A stretch of DNA of 64,000 nucleotides from Duganella radicis (GTDB lineage: Bacteria > Pseudomonadota > Gammaproteobacteria > Burkholderiales > Burkholderiaceae_D): NCBI RefSeq assembly GCF_009720825.1, contig NZ_WNKY01000001.1, positions 682,001-746,000 of the forward strand, given 5' to 3'. Below the pieces are notes generated by a model that was not told where the DNA came from, did no database searches, and saw only the letters and a list, made by a program, of their open reading frames with translations. A program made the translations under genes and the position numbers. The first letter of the stretch is position 1. Each line of letters opens with the position of its first letter. Shown one piece after another: positions 59,225-64,000 of this stretch.

Positions 59225-59974
59225 ATGCGTGACTACAACTATCGGATAGCGGAGACGTATGGCTTGCCGGTAACCAGCCTGGTGCTATTGGCCGACGACG
59301 ATCCCGACTGGCGTCCGAACAGCTTTCATCAGCAATTGCCGGAAACGACGATTGAGTTTTCCTTCGGCACCGCCAAGCTACTCGACTATGCGGGGGATCT
59401 TCAGGCGCTGGCGGCGTCTGACAATCCGATAGCCTGGGTCTCGCTGGCCCACTTGCTGACACAGCAAGCTCATCATGATGCTGACAAACTCTATGCAGCC
59501 AAGCTGTACTTGACACGGCTGGTGTACCAGCATGACTGGCGCGAACGGCGCATAATCGTATTACTCAATGTAGTCGACTGGATGATGGCCTTACCCGATC
59601 TGTACCAGCGACGCTATCGGCAAGCCATCCTTCGATTTGGAAAGGAACCGACCATGAAACTAGTGCTTAGCCCAATGTGGCAATCATTCGTTGACGACGG
59701 TATCAAAAAAGGCGTGAAACAAGGCATCAAGCAAGGCATCGAGCAAGGCGTCAAGCAAGGTCGCAAACAAGGCCGCAAACAAGGTCGGCAGGAAGGTGAG
59801 GAGTCGGGCCGCAAGAAAGGCGCGGCCGCACTTTTTGAACGGCAACTTGAGCGGCGTTTCGGAGCATTACCACAAGCCACCCGCAAGAAGCTCGCTCAAG
59901 CCAGCCTGGAACAAATAGAAGTCTGGAGCGATGCGTTGCCGACCGCGCAGACACTGAAGCAGATTTTTGGATAA
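59225..59974 (+). pseudogene. truncated Rpn/DUF4351-family nuclease remnant
   Basis: The 249-aa frame begins inside the conserved region MRDYNYRIAETYGLPVTSLV, LLADDDPDWRPNSF of Rpn-type (recombination-promoting nuclease/transposase-like) proteins. It then has KLLDYAGDLQALAASDNPIA and ends with a DUF4351-like domain (LFERQLERRFGALPQATRKK). The N-terminal hundred or so residues that carry the PD-(D/E)XK nuclease core (with the HIEVQ-type motif) are missing. The upstream frame, open back to 59090, shows no similar sequence, and no SD precedes the possible starts at 59213 or 59225. A KQG-rich linker holds 12-bp repeats. It is most likely a decayed gene; expression of a short product cannot be excluded. 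Confidence 0.7.
59704..59820 (+). repeat. 12-bp coding repeats (KQG linker) in the Rpn remnant
   Basis: About nine imperfect 12-base units of the form AAG-CAA-GGC plus one variable codon encode repeated X-K-Q-G tetrapeptides. Rpn-family proteins commonly carry such charged linkers. The repeats could expand or contract by slippage. Confidence 0.7.
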
Positions 59975-60101
59975 AAAACGAGACAGACTCTCCGTGAAGA
60001 TACTACGCCGCACCGGATAGCACTGACATTTCTACGGCGCCACCATCGACAAAACGCTGCACGGGTGAAAACATCCGGATCAGTGGCATCAAAAGCTGAT
60101 C

Positions 60102-61715
60102 TCAGAGCGATGCGACGATCAGCACCCGCTCGCCGCTGGCGTGCACGCGCATCGGCAACTGGCGCTGTCGCAGTTCGCGATACATGGCCGGCCGCATGAT
60201 GGCATACTGCGGCTGGCCCTGCGCGGCACGGGCGCGCCAGCGCGCCATGAATTCCTCCAGCGTCGGGATGCCGAGTTGCGGCTCCTGTTGCAGGCCGAAC
60301 GCCAGTTCATCGGTGTAGGCCACCGTGATCACCTTGTGCGCCATGTAGAACGTCATCGACTGTTCGTAGGCGCCGACCGAATAGACCGGCGTGGACGGCG
60401 TCAGCTCCGGCCGCAAAGCCTTCGCCATGGCGGCACCCGCCTCGCCGCGGCCATAAGGCTCGGTGGCGGCCAGCGACAATTGCGTCAGCGCCCAGCCGGA
60501 GCACGCCAGGGACAGGATCGCCGCCGTGCGCATGCCACGCCATTCAGCGGCCCACGCCATGCCCGCCCCAAGCAGCGCCGCCAGGCTGGCGCCCAACAGC
60601 AGGTGACGCACGCTGTCTACGCCCGGTGCAAACAGCGCCCCGCACAGGCCTGCGGTGCCGATAACAGCCAACAGCACGGCCAGCGCAAGCGCCGTATCGC
60701 GCGAGGCGGATTCCAGTTGACGACCAATCAGCAACGCCAGCGCCGGAAACACCGGGAGCATGTAGCCTGGCAGCTTGGAGCTGGAGTAGCTGAAGAATAC
60801 GAGGATGAAGATGATCCAGATCGCCAGCAGTATCGCCGGCTGAAAACGCCCCGGCAGCCGGTGGCGCGCGGCGGCCACGCTGGCCGGCGCGATAGCGATC
60901 CACGGTGTGGCGGCAGGCAGCAACAGGACGAGGAAGTAGTACCACGGGCCTTCGCGGTGATGCTCTTTCAGGAAGAAGCGGTCCCAATGCTCGTGGATGA
61001 AGAAGAACGCCGGCTGCTCAGGATTACGCGCCGCCACCAACAGGAACCACGGCAAGGCGATCAGCAGGAACAGGGGCAAGCCAACACCGATATGCAGGCG
61101 GCGCAAGATGCCTCGGTCGCCGCTCAGCAGCGCATACAGCACCAGTACACCGCCGGGCAGCACAATGCCGATCAAGCCTTTGGCCAGCAAGGACAAGGCC
61201 ATCGCCGCCCAGCACACCAGCATCCAGCACCGCCGTTGCGCCACTGTGGCATCGTCCTGCTGTGCGATCAGCAAGGCACACAGCGCAGCCGCCATGGTCA
61301 CGGCCACACCCAGATCCAGTGAATTGAATTGCGATGCGCCGACCCAGAACACCATCGACGCCAGCACCATGGCCGCATACGCGCCGGCGCGGCCGCCAAA
61401 CACGCGGGTCCCGGTATAGGCCACCATCAGCACGCCGAAAATGCCCGCCACGCCATTCCACAAACGCGCCTGCCAGTCGCCGATGCCGAACACCGCAAAC
61501 GACAAGGCGCTCATCCATGTATGCAACGGCGGCTTTTCGAAGTATTTGATGCCGTTCAGCCGCGTGGTGATCCAGTCGCCACTGAGCAGCATCTCGCGCG
61601 CCATTTCAGCGTAACGGCCCTCATCCGGCGGCAGCAAGGTCCGCACGTTGAGCACGAGCAGCGACGCCACCATGAAAACGGCGGCCAGCAGATACCACGC
61701 GGTCTTCGAACGCAC
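60102..61715 (-). CDS. arnT: ArnT-like glycosyltransferase (GT83/PMT superfamily)
   Basis: A 537-aa inner-membrane glycosyltransferase with about twelve helices. LPPDEGRYAEMAREMLLSGD, with the acidic DE pair in the first periplasmic loop, and KYFEKPPLHTWMSALSF are signatures of undecaprenyl-phosphate-Ara4N:lipid A transferases and close PMT relatives. Expected role: addition of aminoarabinose (or another sugar) to lipid A, giving cationic-peptide resistance. The start is GTG at 61715, four bases after the stop of the decarboxylase gene, so the pair is co-transcribed. Other arn genes (arnB, C, D, E, F) are not in the window. GT39 mannosyltransferase is the alternative call. Confidence 0.86.
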   Translation of the reverse strand: MRSKTAWYLLAAVFMVASLLVLNVRTLLPPDEGRYAEMAREMLLSGDWITTRLNGIKYFEKPPLHTWMSALSFAVFGIGDWQARLWNGVAGIFGVLMVAYTGTRVFGGRAGAYAAMVLASMVFWVGASQFNSLDLGVAVTMAAALCALLIAQQDDATVAQRRCWMLVCWAAMALSLLAKGLIGIVLPGGVLVLYALLSGDRGILRRLHIGVGLPLFLLIALPWFLLVAARNPEQPAFFFIHEHWDRFFLKEHHREGPWYYFLVLLLPAATPWIAIAPASVAAARHRLPGRFQPAILLAIWIIFILVFFSYSSSKLPGYMLPVFPALALLIGRQLESASRDTALALAVLLAVIGTAGLCGALFAPGVDSVRHLLLGASLAALLGAGMAWAAEWRGMRTAAILSLACSGWALTQLSLAATEPYGRGEAGAAMAKALRPELTPSTPVYSVGAYEQSMTFYMAHKVITVAYTDELAFGLQQEPQLGIPTLEEFMARWRARAAQGQPQYAIMRPAMYRELRQRQLPMRVHASGERVLIVASL

Positions 61716-61719
61716 GGCG

Positions 61720-62760
61720 TCAGTTCACCAGTTCTTTGGCGGCGGCCACCTGGCCGCGATAGGCGTCGAAGATTTTCTTCAGCGCGTCGGCCATGGTGGT
61801 GGTTGGTTTCCAGCCCAGTTCTTCGCAGGTGTTGGTGATCTTCGGCACGCGGTTCTTCACATCCTGGTAGCCGGCGCCATAGTAGGCGCCCGAGGTGGTC
61901 TCGACGATCTTGACCTTGGCGGCGCCGTCGGCGTACTCAGGGTATTTCGGCGCCAGTTCCAGCATCATGTTGGCCAGCTCGCGGATCGAGTAGTTGTTGA
62001 CCGGGTTGCCGATGTTGTAGATCTTGCCGGTGGCGGCGCCGTTCTTGTTCTCGATGATCTTCATCAGCGCGTCGATGCCGTCGTCGATGTCGGTGAAGGC
62101 GCGCTTCTGGTGGCCGCCGTCGACCAGCGAGATGTTCTCGCCACGGACGATGTGGCCGAAGAACTGGGTCACCACGCGCGACGAGCCTTCCTTCGGCGTG
62201 TGGATCGAATCCAGGCCGGCGCCGATCCAGTTGAATGGACGGAACAGGGTGAAGTTCAGGCCTTCCATGCCGTAGCCCCAGATCACGCGGTCCATCAGCT
62301 GCTTGGCGTTGGAGTAGATCCAGCGCGGCTTGTTGATCGGGCCGCAGATCAGTTCCGAGTTCTCGGGGTCAAATTCCTCGTCGTGGCACATGCCGTACAC
62401 TTCCGAGGTCGACGGGAACACCAGGTGCTTGCCGTACTTGGCGGCCGAACGCACGATGGGCAGGTTGGCTTCGAAGTCCAGTTCAAACACGCGCAGCGGC
62501 GCTTTCACGTAGGTCGACGGGGTGGCGATGGCGACCAACGGCAGGATCACGTCGCACTTCTTGACGTGGTAATCCACCCATTCCTTGTTGATGGTGATGT
62601 CGCCTTCGAAGAAGTGCATGCGCGGATGACCCAGCAGATCGCCGATACGGTCCGTGCTCATGTCCATGCCGTACACATGCCAGTCGGTGGTTTCGAGGAT
62701 ACGCTTGGACAGGTGATGGCCGATAAAACCGTTCACGCCCAGAATGAGAACTTTTTTCAT
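61720..62760 (-). CDS. UDP-glucuronate decarboxylase/UDP-4-keto-pentose synthase (ArnA C-domain-like)
   Basis: A 346-aa SDR-type sugar nucleotide enzyme. MKKVLILGVNGFIGHHLSKR is the NAD-binding start; PSTSEVYGM and YSNAKQLMDRVIWGYG carry the catalytic YxxxK, and FRPFNWIGAGLDSIHTPKEG is typical of the decarboxylase domain of ArnA. It lacks ArnA's formyltransferase half, like the stand-alone bifunctional UDP-4-keto-pentose/UDP-xylose synthase of Ralstonia solanacearum. It converts UDP-glucuronate to UDP-4-keto-pentose, a precursor of aminoarabinose. A near-consensus PmrA box lies upstream (62809-62825). Confidence 0.9.
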   Translation of the reverse strand: MKKVLILGVNGFIGHHLSKRILETTDWHVYGMDMSTDRIGDLLGHPRMHFFEGDITINKEWVDYHVKKCDVILPLVAIATPSTYVKAPLRVFELDFEANLPIVRSAAKYGKHLVFPSTSEVYGMCHDEEFDPENSELICGPINKPRWIYSNAKQLMDRVIWGYGMEGLNFTLFRPFNWIGAGLDSIHTPKEGSSRVVTQFFGHIVRGENISLVDGGHQKRAFTDIDDGIDALMKIIENKNGAATGKIYNIGNPVNNYSIRELANMMLELAPKYPEYADGAAKVKIVETTSGAYYGAGYQDVKNRVPKITNTCEELGWKPTTTMADALKKIFDAYRGQVAAAKELVN

Positions 62761-62808
62761 TTAACGCTACCGCTTAATTTCAGGATCGGGCATTCTGCCT
62801 GACCAAGT

Positions 62809-62825
62809 ATTAACGCAGCATTAAA
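62809..62825 (-). promoter_or_regulatory. PmrA-box-like direct repeat before the arn genes
   Basis: On the minus strand TTTAAT, GCTGC, GTTAAT matches the PmrA consensus YTTAAK-N5-YTTAAK (repeat, 5-nt spacing) except for the G that starts the second half. It lies about 50 bases upstream of the decarboxylase ATG and overlaps the stop of the sensor kinase gene. Confidence 0.5.
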
Positions 62826-64000
62826 TTTTCGGAGTAGCGGGAAACAGTACCGTAACGCTCAAACCATGGTCTCCGTCCCCCGCGGCCAGAACGATATCCG
62901 CATGGTGATGATCGGCGATATTGCGCACGATCGACAGGCCCAGTCCCGCGCCCCACACCTGCTGGCCATCCGGGCGGTAGAAGCGGTCGAACAGGCGATT
63001 GCGGGATTCGGCCGGCACGCCAGGACCGTTGTCTCGCACGCGCAGCAGCGGACGGCCCTCCTCCAGGCCGGCCTGCAAATCGACCCGGCCGCCGCGCTGG
63101 GTATAGCGCAAGGCGTTGTCGACCAGATTATTCAACAGCACGCGCAGACTGTCTTCGTCGGCATCCACCAGCACCCGGCATGGCGCCTCGATGCCAAGGT
63201 CAATGTCGCGGCTCTCGGCCAGCGTGGAATGATCCGATACCGCATCGGCCAGCAACTGGCCCAGATCGACCGGTTTGCGCGGTGCCACTGCCAGTGAGGT
63301 TTCGTGGCGCGCCAGGCTTAACAGCTGGCGCACCAGATGGGTGCTGCGGTCCAGCCGCTCATCCAGCTTGGCCAGCGCCAGCGCGCGTGCCTCATCGTTG
63401 GGCGCGCGTTCGACCAGTTGCAATTGCAGCTTCAGCGCGGTGAGCGGCGAGCGTAGTTCGTGCGCTGCATCGGCCACAAAGGTGCGCTGCGCGGTCATGG
63501 CATCGTCGAACTGCCGCATCAGGGTGTTGAGCGCCAGCGCCACCGGGCGCAGTTCGGGCGACAGATCGTCGGTGGGCAGCGGTTCCAGCGCCGATGGCGA
63601 CCGCCCCTGCACCGCTTGCGCCAGCCGATGCAAGGGGCCGAGGGCACGCCCCACCACCACGACCACCAACACGCCCAGCACCAGCGCAAACACAATCAGC
63701 GGCGCACCGGAACGCAGCGCCATTTCCGCCGCCAGCTTGTTGCGCACCGCCAGCGGCTGCGCCACCTGCACATAGCGTCCGCGCCGCTGCTCGCCGTACA
63801 GGCGCCAGTGATGGCCGTCGATCTTGACGGTGGTGAAGCCTTGCACCGCGTAGCGCGGCAATGGCGGCAGGCCGTGGGTGGCATGCACTTCCATGCCCTG
63901 CTCATCCCAGGCTTGCAGGACAAATTCTTCTTCGGGATCTTCTGCTGCCGGCAAGCCACTGTCGGGCGCGAATTCGTTAGGCAGTGCCACCGCCAGCTGG
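62821..64000 (-). CDS. PmrB/QseC-like sensor histidine kinase (5' end outside window)
   Basis: The visible 393 codons lack the first transmembrane helix. They show the end of a periplasmic sensor, a helix (PLIVFALVLGVLVVVVVG), a HAMP-like linker, HisKA with VADAAHELRSPLTALKLQLQ, the N-box NNLVDNALRY and GAGLGLSIVRNIADHH. This is the architecture of PmrB, QseC and BasS kinases, whose response regulator gene is normally just upstream, here beyond the window. It precedes the two arn-type genes on the same strand, so control of lipid A modification is likely. Confidence 0.9.
   Translation of the reverse strand, partial: QLAVALPNEFAPDSGLPAAEDPEEEFVLQAWDEQGMEVHATHGLPPLPRYAVQGFTTVKIDGHHWRLYGEQRRGRYVQVAQPLAVRNKLAAEMALRSGAPLIVFALVLGVLVVVVVGRALGPLHRLAQAVQGRSPSALEPLPTDDLSPELRPVALALNTLMRQFDDAMTAQRTFVADAAHELRSPLTALKLQLQLVERAPNDEARALALAKLDERLDRSTHLVRQLLSLARHETSLAVAPRKPVDLGQLLADAVSDHSTLAESRDIDLGIEAPCRVLVDADEDSLRVLLNNLVDNALRYTQRGGRVDLQAGLEEGRPLLRVRDNGPGVPAESRNRLFDRFYRPDGQQVWGAGLGLSIVRNIADHHHADIVLAAGDGDHGLSVTVLFPATPKI

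Noticed and set aside
59704..59820. Short regular repeats considered as a CRISPR array
   Set aside because: The units are 12 bases, contiguous, in frame and encode a KQG linker; there are no spacers.
60078..60101. GATCAG...CTGATC repeat just after the arnT stop considered as a terminator
   Set aside because: Only six base pairs with a 12-base loop and no T-run; too weak to support.

Overview
The window is dense, GC-rich proteobacterial chromosome: 49 protein-coding loci (two cut by the window edges, one degraded), no tRNA or rRNA, no CRISPR array, no insertion sequence, and no gene-free gap longer than about 200 bases. A PEP-CTERM protein, GH92 and GH42 glycosidases, several TonB receptors and hybrid kinases, a hydroxycinnamate pathway and an arn-type locus suggest a soil or plant-associated betaproteobacterium of the Oxalobacteraceae (Duganella, Massilia or Janthinobacterium type). 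This assignment is inference from gene content, not from a marker gene.

Layout. 1-6.5 kb: partial LysR gene, exported alpha/beta hydrolase, a single-polypeptide fatty acyl reductase/wax ester synthase fusion, a class I PPK2 whose ribosome binding site lies in a perfect hairpin, a Yip1-like membrane protein and a VOC protein. 6.5-10.5 kb: PEP-CTERM protein, GH92 alpha-mannosidase and RpiR/SIS regulator. 10.5-16.9 kb: a coherent peptide locus with an exported cyanophycinase and a DauR/YheO-like regulator facing an exported RidA, a Tat-type M19 dipeptidase homologue, an exported amidohydrolase and an amino-acid permease. 17-30.2 kb: a propeller-type sensor kinase, TspO, then five co-directional genes: TonB receptor, 7TM-DISM hybrid kinase with Hpt, REC-GGDEF cyclase, membrane-bound AraC regulator and exported GH42 beta-galactosidase. 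30.2-36.4 kb: CACHE hybrid kinase, glycerate kinase and MFS carrier, opposite a CdaR regulator.

36.6-39.6 kb: APC permease, GlxA-type regulator, thioesterase. 39.6-47.3 kb: hydroxycinnamate operon (MarR regulator, then ech, vdh, fcs, a solute-binding protein and a tannase/feruloyl-esterase lipoprotein) with a perfect 17-bp palindrome at the divergent promoter. 47.3-51.8 kb: pentapeptide protein, SnoaL-like protein, Na+/H+ antiporter, tartrate dehydrogenase and its LysR regulator. 52-59 kb: DUF1624 membrane protein translationally coupled to a siderophore-type TonB receptor, a PatZ-like acyl-CoA ligase/acetyltransferase and an SDR. 59-64 kb: a truncated Rpn-family nuclease remnant, then arnT, a UDP-glucuronate decarboxylase-type gene and a PmrB-like sensor, with a near-consensus PmrA box before the arn genes.

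The most interesting items are the reductase/wax synthase fusion with the SD-sequestering hairpin next to it, the exported cyanophycinase/RidA/dipeptidase locus, and the TonB receptor to c-di-GMP to GH42 locus, whose leader can form mutually exclusive stems. All operator and RNA-structure claims were read by eye; none was folded or searched computationally.
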